This document shows positions 19,292-28,013 of a stretch of DNA of 64,000 nucleotides, one piece after another. Location: contig JAUQXA010000024.1 of the NCBI GenBank assembly GCA_030834895.1, positions 62,001 to 126,000 of the forward strand, written 5' to 3'. Within the stretch, counting starts at the first letter, position 1; each line of letters opens with the position of its first letter. Below the pieces are notes generated by a model that worked only from the letters and a program-made list of their open reading frames with translations, was not told where the DNA came from and made no database searches. Position numbers and translations under genes: made by a program. Source of the DNA: Anaerolineales bacterium. Lineage in GTDB: Bacteria; Chloroflexota; Anaerolineae; Anaerolineales; Villigracilaceae.

Positions 19292-20209
19292 TTAGAAAGC
19301 CAAAAACCTTGCTGGATTTTCTACCAGCATCGTGTGGATGAGTTTCTCGTTTACGCCCGCTTCACGCATGGCCGGGACGAAGTTGAGCAACAGGTGGGCC
19401 AGTCCGTTCATGCGTGGGTTGTGAACATGCCACGCCGACTTGCGCGCCGTATCGCCAGATAGGAGGATTTGATTGACGTGTCCTGCCGCAATCAAATCCT
19501 TGATAAGCGAGACTCTCTCAGCATCGGGCCAGTATTTGTTTTTGCCTATTTGGTCGAAGCCGAGATGCACGCCCAAACGCGCCAGCGCAAGATAGGTCTC
19601 GCGTGGCAGTCTGCGATCCAGGTGACCGATGAGCATTCGCTCGAAAGGGACGCCTGCTTCATTCAATAAATTTGCCTGCTCGATGGCAAACGTCCCTGCT
19701 TCGGTGTGGGTGGAGACAGGCGCTCCCGTGGCCTCGTGCGCCAGCCCAACCGCGTGGATGACTCGGCGTTCGCTGTCGGTGGCGGTGTTTTGGCTGCTCG
19801 CGGCTTTGATGACTCCCGCCTTGATGTCCGTGCCGCTCATGCCCAAATTAATGTCAGTGATGATGCCGTTTGCAATCTCATCCACCGATTTACCAGCCAA
19901 TGCCGCCGCGCTGAACTTCTCCTTGTGGTGACCTGTGGCTGCGATCACGTGCAACCCAGAGGCTTCTGCGATTTGTCGCAATTCAACAGGACAGCGCCCG
20001 ATTTCAGCGGTGGTCATCTCGACCAGCGCGTTGCCTCCCGCAGATTTGAAATAACGCGCTTCTGCCACCGCCGCCGGTATGGAATCAAAACCGAGGTCGG
20101 GGTCTTCGTCTACGTAGGGTTCGGGGACAGACCAAAGCAAATGTTCATGGCAGGTGGTCACGCCGAGTTCAGATGGGGAAATATCTCCGAGAATAGTACG
20201 AATCTTCAT
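19292..20209 (-). CDS. phosphotriesterase-family metal-dependent hydrolase
   Basis: 'ELGVTTCHEHLLW' HxH motif, 'AGVIKAASS' bridging Lys, 'STHTEAGT', 'IGHLDRR', 'LSGDTARKS'. Confidence 0.85.
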   Translation of the reverse strand: MKIRTILGDISPSELGVTTCHEHLLWSVPEPYVDEDPDLGFDSIPAAVAEARYFKSAGGNALVEMTTAEIGRCPVELRQIAEASGLHVIAATGHHKEKFSAAALAGKSVDEIANGIITDINLGMSGTDIKAGVIKAASSQNTATDSERRVIHAVGLAHEATGAPVSTHTEAGTFAIEQANLLNEAGVPFERMLIGHLDRRLPRETYLALARLGVHLGFDQIGKNKYWPDAERVSLIKDLIAAGHVNQILLSGDTARKSAWHVHNPRMNGLAHLLLNFVPAMREAGVNEKLIHTMLVENPARFLAF

Positions 20210-21531
20210 TAGATAACCGCTCCTAATTTGCGCAGGGAATCCTGCAAGTCAGGAATTTTGATTTCGGACAGAGTCTTGCCATTTGCAATCGTCAACGCCG
20301 CCGCCGTGCCTGCGGCTTGTCCCATCGCCATGCACTGTCCCATGCTGCGGACGGAGGCGTGGGCGTCGTGGTCAGCCGAGAGACAGCGACCCGCCACAAG
20401 CAGGGAGTCCACATTTTGTGGCAGCAGGCAGCGATACGGGATGTGATACGTCTCGCTGTCGGGCAGATATTCCCAACGCGTATCCGCTCCCGCGTGATGC
20501 TCTTCGATAGGTGCTCCGCACTGGGCAATCGCATCATCGAACTTGCGGGCAGACAGAACATCAGCACGAGTCAGGCGATACTCACCGAAGATGCGCCTGC
20601 TTTCGCGGACTCCGATCTGCGTGCTCAATCCACTGAGTAACGCCTTTTCATAACCGGGCACGCGCTCGATCAGGAAGCGGGTGTACTCCATCGCCTGCCT
20701 GCGTCCTTCGATCTCGGCGCGGCTCAACTGCTCCACGTCGTTCGGGTCGACGTTCGTGACGCGGGTCACGTTGGTTGCCATCACGCCGTCGAGCGGGGTG
20801 ACATGCACACTGCCTTCCTTGCGTGGCAGATCGTATCCTTCTGCCGAAGCCATCAATTCATGCAATTCGTTTTTCTTGACCTGCTTCGCCCGCGCCACGT
20901 CCACATTGATCAACTTGAAGGTCGTTGTCAGCGACTGGATTTTTCCGTCCTTCGCGCTCTCAAACGGAACGCCGCACGCCGCGGCAACATCCGCATCGCC
21001 AGAGGCGTCAATGACCAGGTCAGCCATCAGGCGGAACAACCCCGACTTGTTGGCGATGACGACTCCGCGCAGGATGTTTTTCTCGACGATGACATCCACC
21101 ACCAGCGAGTGATACAGAATTCTGGCTCCCGACTGGCTAGCGACTGTTTCCCAGACCACTTTCAACACTTCGGGGTCGTACGTGATGCCTTGTCCCGCGC
21201 CGTAAGTATTGGGACGATAAATCGCGGCTTTGCGTTTCATCAGTTCGTCAATGACCAGATCGGGGATTCCGCCCACGACCTTCCGCGCCTGTGAGCCGGG
21301 CGTGTAAAAACCGTAGATGGTGTCCAGTACCTGTGTACTGATTCCGCCCATGAAACCGTAGCGCTCGACCAGGGTCACTTCCGCGCCGAGCCTTGCCGCG
21401 GTGACAGCGGCGGTTGCGCCCGCCGAGCCTGAGCCTACTACGAGGATTTTTGTTTTGGGTAAGTCGGTGAGTTGACGAGTATAAGTATGCATATTGGGTT
21501 TGGGAGATTGCTTCGTTCCTCGCAATGACAT
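20209..21531 (-). CDS. FAD-dependent oxidoreductase (FAD_oxidored family)
   Basis: 'KILVVGSGSAGATAAVTAARLGAEVTLVERYGFMGGISTQ' dinucleotide-binding; C-term 'SLLVAGRCLSADHDAHASVRSMGQCMAMGQAAGTAAA'; alternative start at 21492 (MHTYTRQL) because the first codons are a repeat. Confidence 0.88.
   Translation of the reverse strand: MSLRGTKQSPKPNMHTYTRQLTDLPKTKILVVGSGSAGATAAVTAARLGAEVTLVERYGFMGGISTQVLDTIYGFYTPGSQARKVVGGIPDLVIDELMKRKAAIYRPNTYGAGQGITYDPEVLKVVWETVASQSGARILYHSLVVDVIVEKNILRGVVIANKSGLFRLMADLVIDASGDADVAAACGVPFESAKDGKIQSLTTTFKLINVDVARAKQVKKNELHELMASAEGYDLPRKEGSVHVTPLDGVMATNVTRVTNVDPNDVEQLSRAEIEGRRQAMEYTRFLIERVPGYEKALLSGLSTQIGVRESRRIFGEYRLTRADVLSARKFDDAIAQCGAPIEEHHAGADTRWEYLPDSETYHIPYRCLLPQNVDSLLVAGRCLSADHDAHASVRSMGQCMAMGQAAGTAAALTIANGKTLSEIKIPDLQDSLRKLGAVI
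21504..21530. repeat. partial copy of REP-like element (GAGATTGCTTCGTTCCTCGCAATGACA)
   Basis: Shares GAGATTGCTTCG and CTCGCAATGACA with the element at 58396..58492. Confidence 0.7.
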
Positions 21532-22307
21532 TACCTCACAGTCCAGCCGCCATCGACGGTAAGAACTGCGCCAGTGACGAAGGATGAAGAGGCTGAAGCA
21601 AGATAGAGGGCGGCGTTGGCGACATCCTGTGGGGAACCGAAGTTACCAGTGAGTGGTTGTAACTGAGGCAGCCGCGATTGGATGTGTTCGCTTTCCTGTG
21701 CGCGCCTGCTCATGGGGGTGGCGATCAAGCCGGGACAAATCACGTTGGCGCGGATTCCGCGCGGTGCGTAATAGGAGGCAATCGAGCGTGTCAGGCTGAT
21801 GATTGCGCCTTTGCTGGTGGCGTAGGCGTGCGTGGCAAAATCATCGTCGCCACCGACCAAACCTAGCACAGAAGCCACGTTGACAATGACTCCATGTCCC
21901 TGTGGAAGCATGGCTTGAAGCGCATACTTGCAGCAGTGGAAAGTGCTGTCGAGATTCAAAGCCAGTGTTTTGTCCCAGCCTTCGAGAGTGCAGGCATCAG
22001 TGGGACCATCACCCCATTTTCGTCCGCTGCCACCGGCGACGTTAACCAGAACATCAAGCCGCTTGAAGTTGGAGATCACATCTTTGATGGAAGATTCAAC
22101 CTGTGGGGCGGAGGATACGTCCACGATTTGACTGGTGTGATTTCCTTTCATCACGCGCAGCGTTTCGGCGGCGCGGGATTCGTCAATTTCAAAAATCACC
22201 ACCTGCGCGTCCTGCTCGGCAAACAACTGCGCTGTCGCTTGTCCGATTCCGCTCCCTCCGCCGGTGACGATTGCCACCTTGCCTGCGAGATTTCCAGTCA
22301 TCGACAT
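21531..22307 (-). CDS. short-chain dehydrogenase/reductase
   Basis: 'AIVTGGGSGIGQATAQLFAEQ', 'VNVAGG', 'YATSKGAIISLTRS', 'ICPGLIATPM'. Confidence 0.92.
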   Translation of the reverse strand: MSMTGNLAGKVAIVTGGGSGIGQATAQLFAEQDAQVVIFEIDESRAAETLRVMKGNHTSQIVDVSSAPQVESSIKDVISNFKRLDVLVNVAGGSGRKWGDGPTDACTLEGWDKTLALNLDSTFHCCKYALQAMLPQGHGVIVNVASVLGLVGGDDDFATHAYATSKGAIISLTRSIASYYAPRGIRANVICPGLIATPMSRRAQESEHIQSRLPQLQPLTGNFGSPQDVANAALYLASASSSFVTGAVLTVDGGWTVR

Positions 22308-23080
22308 CCGCCGTAGACTTTTTGAACGCGGTCACGGTAGTCGTCGTAGCACTCGTCGAAACGCTTCTTCGAGGCTTCACTACCGATGAAGAAACTGCTG
22401 GTCAGCACGATGGGCGGTTTGCCAAGTGCGGTCAATTTTTCGGCAATCAGACATTTGAGGGCATTTGTCACTGTCGCCGCGCCGATGGTGGAGCCGGGAC
22501 CGACGGGGTCTTCAAGTCCATCCACGCGGACGAGCGCATCACCGGCGGGCGTGCAATTGTCGATGACGATGTCGGCAATGTCGGTCAGTTTTTTTCCGCT
22601 GCTATGAGGTGCAGGAACGGAATTGCAGTGATCCACTGAGACAACGGCGATCACGGGCATATTTTGTCGTTTGGCTTCTAGGGCAACATCCACAACCACT
22701 TCGTTGACACCACTATTCGAGAAGAGCAAAAAGCAATCAGGTTTGGCAAAGACAAAGTTGCGCATGATAACCTGCCCAAAGCCCTCGACGTGTTCGAGGA
22801 ACATGGCTTGCCGTTGTCCGTTCGAGCCGACAACGAGGTTGTGGTAGGTGAGCGAGAGTTCGACGATGGGATGGAAGCCGGGAAAACTCCCGTGGCGCGG
22901 GAACATCTCTTCGACGAAGATGCGGGAATGTCCCGTGCCAAAGAGATGGACAAGCCCGTCCCCGGCGATGGTTTGAGTGCAGAGTTCGGCGGCGCGTTCG
23001 ATGGCGTCCGTTTGTGTGGCGCGGATGCAATCGAGGATGGCTTGCGCCTGATCGAGATATTTAAAGGCAGAGTTTGACAT
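22298..23080 (-). CDS. SIS-domain protein (phosphoheptose-isomerase-like/UPF0309-like)
   Basis: 'GDGLVHLFGTGHSRIFVEEMFPRHGSF', 'LLFSNSGVNEVVVDVALEAKRQNMPVIAVVS'; start at MSNSAFKYL preferred. Confidence 0.85.
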   Translation of the reverse strand: MSNSAFKYLDQAQAILDCIRATQTDAIERAAELCTQTIAGDGLVHLFGTGHSRIFVEEMFPRHGSFPGFHPIVELSLTYHNLVVGSNGQRQAMFLEHVEGFGQVIMRNFVFAKPDCFLLFSNSGVNEVVVDVALEAKRQNMPVIAVVSVDHCNSVPAPHSSGKKLTDIADIVIDNCTPAGDALVRVDGLEDPVGPGSTIGAATVTNALKCLIAEKLTALGKPPIVLTSSFFIGSEASKKRFDECYDDYRDRVQKVYGGCR

Positions 23081-23103
23081 TTTATTCACCAATAATAGGG
23101 TGA

Positions 23104-23172
23104 TGTCATGCTGAGCGCAGCGAAGCATCTCTGTACTATGCCAGAGACTCTTCGCTGTCGCTCAGAGTGACA
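23104..23172. repeat. REP-like imperfect inverted repeat (TGTCATGCTGAGCGCAGCGAAG...CTTCGCTGTCGCTCAGAGTGACA)
   Basis: Direct reading; same family as 36838..36911. Confidence 0.8.
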
Positions 23173-23185
23173 TATTCAGTCACAA

Positions 23186-23947
23186 TTAATCGCAACAGGT
23201 TTGTGTGGTACTGTATTCGTAGCGGTCGGCGCGGTAATAACTGGCGGAGTGTTCGATGATCTCGCCGTCATCGAGATAGGTGGTCGTGCCCACGAATAGG
23301 AGCGGATCGCCTTCTGCGATATTCAATAATTCCGCGCGGTACTCATCCGCTGCAACGGCGCGGACGACGTGGTCGATGCGATTGATGATGAGATGGTATT
23401 TCGTGGACAGGATTTCATAAAGCGACTGGTTGGTGAAGTCCTGTTGCTCGATGCCGTGACAACGTTCGACCAGCACAGTGCTGGTCTGGTGGCAGATTGG
23501 CTCATCGTCGCCGAGGCGCAGACGTTCGATGACAAAGCAGGGCTTTCCTTTCAAGGCTTGCAGGGTGGGGACGTTTTCTGCGTTCACCGTGCCCATTTCG
23601 GTGCTCAAAGTTCGAGAGTGGGGTTCACGCCCCAATTCGCGCATTTGCTGGCTGAAACTACGGTCGAGAAAAAACTGCGTGTGGCTGGGTTGCTGGCGGA
23701 CGAATGTCCCGCGTCCGGCAAAACGCTCGAGCAGGTCATCATCCACAAGACGGACAATCGCCTGACGGATGGTCTGCCGCCCGACATTGTACGCCTGGCA
23801 GATTTCCATCTCCGGTGGCAGCATCCCACCCGGGGGAATGACTCCGCTTTGAATCATTTGCCGCAAGTCGAGATAGATTTGGTGATACAACGGCACCGGG
23901 CTTTTGGGGTCAACTTCGGTATAGGGGAGGTCGAGTGTGCTTTCCAT
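23186..23947 (-). CDS. GntR-family regulator with UTRA effector domain
   Basis: 'SPVPLYHQIYLDLRQMIQSGVIPPGGMLPPEMEICQAYNVGRQTIRQAIVRLVDDDLLERFAGRGTFV' plus UTRA-like C-term; start at MESTLDLPY. Confidence 0.93.
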   Translation of the reverse strand: MESTLDLPYTEVDPKSPVPLYHQIYLDLRQMIQSGVIPPGGMLPPEMEICQAYNVGRQTIRQAIVRLVDDDLLERFAGRGTFVRQQPSHTQFFLDRSFSQQMRELGREPHSRTLSTEMGTVNAENVPTLQALKGKPCFVIERLRLGDDEPICHQTSTVLVERCHGIEQQDFTNQSLYEILSTKYHLIINRIDHVVRAVAADEYRAELLNIAEGDPLLFVGTTTYLDDGEIIEHSASYYRADRYEYSTTQTCCD

Positions 23948-23948
23948 G

Positions 23949-25118
23949 TTATACGGTCTCCGCAATTTGAATCGGATATTTGCCGAATTGGCGGGCGGTC
24001 TCGAACAGGGTGACGACATTCTCCGCCGAGACATCCGCCTGAAGGTGGTTGGACGGCGCGAGGATGTATCCGCCGCCAACCGCGAGTTGGGAAATGCGAC
24101 GCTTCACCTCGGCAATCACGTCTTCGCGTGAACCGGGCATGGCGTGCGAAATGTCGATGCCGCCAAGGAAGGAAACCTGCTTGCCGAATTTCTCCTTGAT
24201 TTCCGGAATGTTCGTAGCGGGTAACGGTTCAAGCGGATGAATGACATCGATGCCCAGCGCAATCAGGTCAGGCAGTAATTTGGTGATCGCCCCGTCACTA
24301 TGGAACATGACCTTTGTATTTGGGTTGTATTCCTTGATAACTTTGACCAGCCGCTCGATGCAGGGCTTGATAAACTTGCGGAACATGGCAGGCGAGATGA
24401 TGAGGTTGAGGTTGCCGGCATAATCGTCGCCGGGCAGTTCGACCATGTCGAAGTATTTTCCACCCGTTTGCATGGCAAGCCGCAACAAGCCTTCGATGGC
24501 GGTGGTGACTTTGTCCAGCAGGGCAAGGGCGAATTCGGGGTTGAGCGCCATGTCTGTCAGGAAGTTTTCGGTGCCGCGCAAGTCTGAGGCGGTCTGGAAA
24601 AGTCCATGAGAAGCAACCATGCGCATAACCACGAAATAGTCGGTTTGTTCGCGCAGGAAACGGGCGCGGTCAGCCAGACCAGCCGTCCAGCGCGGGTCGG
24701 TCAAATCGGGCCAGTGGATGCGGGCTTCGATATCATCCACGCTGGCGGCTTCTTTGAGGATTCCCGCACCGGCATAGTAATACGGCAGGGCGCGTTTCCA
24801 GACCTGGCCGTAGGAATCGTAAAAGGTGTTTTCATCCTCGCCGGCGTTGATCGGGCTGTTGGGCAGAAGCCCCGGCCAGCAGTAACGCAGGTCGGTGCCG
24901 AGTTTTTCCAGCAGGCGGTCGTCCATGTAGGAGATGCTGTGTCCGCTGCGGAAGGGGGCGACGGGTTCGCCCAAATTCAGGTGGTGAATCAGCCTGAGGT
25001 AGAGGTCGTCCACGATGCCGTAGGGACCACCACCCAAAGCCAAGGGAACAGAATCAGGTTCTTCGTGAGAAAGAGCCGTCAACACTCGTTGTCGTGGGGT
25101 CATTTTTGCAGGTGTCAT
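23949..25118 (-). CDS. uroporphyrinogen decarboxylase (URO-D) family protein, probably a corrinoid/other-function paralogue
   Basis: 'TPRQRVLTALSHEEPDSVPL', 'VMFHSDGAITKLLPDLIALGIDVIHPLEP', 'GGIDISHAMPG', 'GGYILAPSNHLQADVSAENV' as in the sugar-locus URO-D-like family. Confidence 0.85.
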   Translation of the reverse strand: MTPAKMTPRQRVLTALSHEEPDSVPLALGGGPYGIVDDLYLRLIHHLNLGEPVAPFRSGHSISYMDDRLLEKLGTDLRYCWPGLLPNSPINAGEDENTFYDSYGQVWKRALPYYYAGAGILKEAASVDDIEARIHWPDLTDPRWTAGLADRARFLREQTDYFVVMRMVASHGLFQTASDLRGTENFLTDMALNPEFALALLDKVTTAIEGLLRLAMQTGGKYFDMVELPGDDYAGNLNLIISPAMFRKFIKPCIERLVKVIKEYNPNTKVMFHSDGAITKLLPDLIALGIDVIHPLEPLPATNIPEIKEKFGKQVSFLGGIDISHAMPGSREDVIAEVKRRISQLAVGGGYILAPSNHLQADVSAENVVTLFETARQFGKYPIQIAETV

Positions 25119-25133
25119 TAATATAAATCCAGT

Positions 25134-25150
25134 GAAATGTTCGTACAATA
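25134..25150. promoter_or_regulatory. putative GntR operator, imperfect copy (GAAATGTTCGTACAATA)
   Basis: Matches the left arm and centre of the palindrome at 25217..25234. Confidence 0.5.
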
Positions 25151-25155
25151 AAACA

Positions 25156-25184
25156 ATTCTACTCAATTATCTGATTGTCCGCAA
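25156..25184 (-). promoter_or_regulatory. Sigma70-like promoter, minus strand: TTGCGG-17-TAGAAT
   Basis: -35 at 25179..25184, -10 at 25156..25161, spacer 17 nt, directed to URO-D/GntR operon. Confidence 0.55.
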
Positions 25185-25186
25185 GA

Positions 25187-25215
25187 TTGACTTGTGAAGA
25201 GGATTATTATATAAT
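25187..25215 (+). promoter_or_regulatory. Sigma70-like promoter, plus strand: TTGACT-17-TATAAT
   Basis: -35 at 25187..25192, -10 at 25210..25215, spacer 17 nt. Confidence 0.75.
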
Positions 25216-25216
25216 C

Positions 25217-25234
25217 GAAATGTCCGAACATTTC
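25217..25234. promoter_or_regulatory. putative operator palindrome GAAATGT-CCGA-ACATTTC
   Basis: 7 bp perfect arms, immediately 3' of the -10 box. Confidence 0.6.
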
Positions 25235-25253
25235 CACTTTTTGGAGGAATACC

Positions 25254-26444
25254 ATGCACAAAATTGCGATGATAGGCACTGGGTTGATCGGTCGCTTCTA
25301 CACGATGAGCCTGCTCAACTTCCGCGGCAGGGACGAAATCAAGGTCGCCTGCGCCAGCAAGCCTGAAAGCGCGGCGAAATTTGCGAAGGAATTTGGCATT
25401 CCCCGCTCCACTGCCGACATGGCGGAAGCAATCCGCGACCCAGAAGTGGATACTGTGATTGTCGCTTTGCCCAATTATTTGCATAAGAAAGCCGTTTTGC
25501 TGGCTGCCGAGGCTGGCAAGGCGGTTTTATGTACCAAGCCGCTCGCCATCAGCGGCCCCGAAGCATTGGAAATGCTGAAAGCGGTCGAGAAGGCTGGGGT
25601 CTTCCACGGCTACCTAGAGGATTTGGTTTACACCCCCAAGACTTTGAAAGCCCTTGCGTCGGCGCAGAAGGGCGCTCTGGGCAAGGTGCTTTGGGCGCGT
25701 TCGCGTGAGACGCACGGCGGTCCACACAGCGACTGGTTCTGGACGAAGGAGCTTTCGGGCGGCGGCGCCATCGTGGATATGGGCTGTCACTGTATCGAGA
25801 TTGCCCGCAATTTTATCGGGAAGGGGATTCGTCCCGCCGAAGTGACCTGCTGGGCAGATACCCAGGTTCACCCAATCGACGCGGAAGACCACGCGGTGGG
25901 TCTGGTCCGCTACGAAAACGGTGCCATCGGACAATTCGAGGTCAGTTGGACTTTTCGCGGCGGGATGGATCTGCGCGACGAGGTTTCCGGCACCGATGGG
26001 ACAGTCTGGCTGAATCACTGGTTGCGGACCGGCTTCGAGATGTTTACCGGCGTCGGGCAGGGCGGATACGTGGCTGAAAAAGCCGAAGGCGACACGGGCT
26101 GGCTGTTCCCCGTCGGCGACGAGATCGGCTCCCTCGGTTACGTCGAAATGTTCATGGATATGTTTAACTCGATGGATAAGGGCGTCGCCCCAATGGAAAC
26201 TTTCTACGACGGCTACGTGGTCAATACGATCATCGATGCCTGCTACAAGGCGGCTGTCAGCAAGAAATGGGAACCCATTGAGGTCAAGGAGTGGCGCGGC
26301 GGTCAGGTAAACGCCGAGAATGCCGGTTTGAAGGAATATGACGACCAGCATTATCTGATCAAGGAAGAGAAAATGCCCGAAGGCAAGTTGAAGATCATTT
26401 TGAAGGACAAGGAAACGGGTAAAATTTCTCAGATTATCAAGTAG
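25254..26444 (+). CDS. Gfo/Idh/MocA-family oxidoreductase
   Basis: '[19 protein letters not shown]', 'VLCTKPLA', 'GGPHSDWFW...[15 protein letters not shown]'. Confidence 0.92.
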   Translation: MHKIAMIGTGLIGRFYTMSLLNFRGRDEIKVACASKPESAAKFAKEFGIPRSTADMAEAIRDPEVDTVIVALPNYLHKKAVLLAAEAGKAVLCTKPLAISGPEALEMLKAVEKAGVFHGYLEDLVYTPKTLKALASAQKGALGKVLWARSRETHGGPHSDWFWTKELSGGGAIVDMGCHCIEIARNFIGKGIRPAEVTCWADTQVHPIDAEDHAVGLVRYENGAIGQFEVSWTFRGGMDLRDEVSGTDGTVWLNHWLRTGFEMFTGVGQGGYVAEKAEGDTGWLFPVGDEIGSLGYVEMFMDMFNSMDKGVAPMETFYDGYVVNTIIDACYKAAVSKKWEPIEVKEWRGGQVNAENAGLKEYDDQHYLIKEEKMPEGKLKIILKDKETGKISQIIK

Positions 26445-26494
26445 AGTGCTGTTTAGGCAAATCTTCTTGATTTTTCGGCTTTGAACAGCAAACT

Positions 26495-26535
26495 AAGAAC
26501 TTTGTTTTCAAAAAGAACGAAGTTCTTATTTTTTT
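26495..26535 (+). terminator. Rho-independent terminator
   Basis: AAGAACTTTGTT ... AACGAAGTTCTT (one G-U) followed by ATTTTTTTA. Confidence 0.75.
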
Positions 26536-26550
26536 ACTCGAGTTTGGCTA

Positions 26551-26578
26551 TTGTATCGCTAAAGGAAATCAATATAAT
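26551..26578 (+). promoter_or_regulatory. possible promoter TTGTAT-16-TATAAT upstream of ROK gene
   Basis: Direct reading. Confidence 0.45.
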
Positions 26579-26624
26579 CAAATCAATTGCGTAGTACGCT
26601 TCACGCAGATTCCTGCAAGTAGAA

Positions 26625-27899
26625 GTGATGCTCATGTGCCCAGATAAAAAGGTAAGCACAAGCAAGACCTCCCGACTCTCCGCTCCTTTTGTGGTGGATT
26701 CATCCGAAGCAGAGATTTTGCGCGCGTTACGACGGCAGGGAAAGATCTCCCGCTCGGAGATTTCGAGCATCACTGGCTGGTCGAAAGCCAAATCTTCGCA
26801 GGAAATACGCAGCCTGCTGGGTAAACAATACCTGGTGGAAGTGGGAGAGGGGGCGTCACAAGGCGGACGAAGACCGCAGCTCCTGAAGATCAACGACAAA
26901 CTTGGTTACATCGCGGCAATTGACATGGGAGCCACTAGCCTTGATACTGCGTTGGCGGAATTGAATGGACGAATCATCCAGCGTAAGTCCGAGGCGGCGG
27001 ATGTCCGCTCGAAGCCCGAGGAACTTCTTGCGCGATGCGTGGAATTAGTACGCGAGATGGTTCAAGCGCAGGGATGCCAGCCCGAAGAGATTTTGGGTAT
27101 TGGCGTGGGCGTTCCGGGTCCAGTGGATTTTGCCCGAGGCGTTTTGGTGGCTCCCCCGCTCATGCCTCATTGGGAGAATTTCCAGATTCGCGACTTTATG
27201 AAGGAAGCCTTTCCTTCCGCATACGTAGTGGTGGATAACGATGTAAATATCATGGCTTTGGGGGAACAACGAACAGGCGACGGCACGGACATAGATCACT
27301 TTATTTTTGTAAAAATTGGGACGGGGGTCGGAGCGGGAATCATATCCAACGGCAGGATTCATCGCGGAAGCGATGGTAGCGCCGGGGATATTGGTCATAT
27401 CTGTGTCGATAAGCAGGGACCCATTTGCCGCTGTGGAAATCGGGGATGTCTCGAAGCCATGGCAGCGGGTCCCGCCATCCTCGAAAAAGCGCTGACCGCT
27501 GCCCAAAGTGGTTCGGGACCTTATCTTGTCAAATTCTACGAAGCCAACGGCGGGACTCTGCGACTGGAGGATGTCAACGCTGCCTGCCGCGAAGGCGATG
27601 AAGCCGCACTGGAAATTATCCGCGCCAGCGGACAGATGGTCGGTGATGTGCTGGCGAGTCTGGTCAACTTCTTCAACCCAAGTCATATTTTTATCGGCGG
27701 CGGGATTTCCAATTTCGGCAACCATTTTTTGGTGTCGATCCGCCGTGCGGTGTTGAGGCGCTCCCTGCCGTTGGCGACCACACACTTGTCTATTAACTTC
27801 TCACGTGCAGGTTCGGATGCAGGCATCATCGGCGCAATTGCGTTGGCATCCAATTACCTTTTCATTGTTGAAGACGATCCGCATCTTATGATCGTTTAG
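26625..27899 (+). CDS. ROK-family transcriptional repressor (HTH + sugar-kinase-like domain)
   Basis: N-term HTH 'ILRALRRQGKISRSEISSITGWSKAKSSQEIRSLL'; 'GIGVGVPGPVD', 'CRCGNRGCLEAMAAG' zinc motif. Confidence 0.92.
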   Translation: MMLMCPDKKVSTSKTSRLSAPFVVDSSEAEILRALRRQGKISRSEISSITGWSKAKSSQEIRSLLGKQYLVEVGEGASQGGRRPQLLKINDKLGYIAAIDMGATSLDTALAELNGRIIQRKSEAADVRSKPEELLARCVELVREMVQAQGCQPEEILGIGVGVPGPVDFARGVLVAPPLMPHWENFQIRDFMKEAFPSAYVVVDNDVNIMALGEQRTGDGTDIDHFIFVKIGTGVGAGIISNGRIHRGSDGSAGDIGHICVDKQGPICRCGNRGCLEAMAAGPAILEKALTAAQSGSGPYLVKFYEANGGTLRLEDVNAACREGDEAALEIIRASGQMVGDVLASLVNFFNPSHIFIGGGISNFGNHFLVSIRRAVLRRSLPLATTHLSINFSRAGSDAGIIGAIALASNYLFIVEDDPHLMIV

Positions 27900-28013
27900 T
27901 TGCAAATTCATAAAATAGATAATCAGAACAAAGGAGGTACCTGGCAAAAAAGTTATACCTGTCCAGTCCGAGAAGAAAATTCAACCCTATCTAATTACCA
28001 GGAGAAGAAGCAA

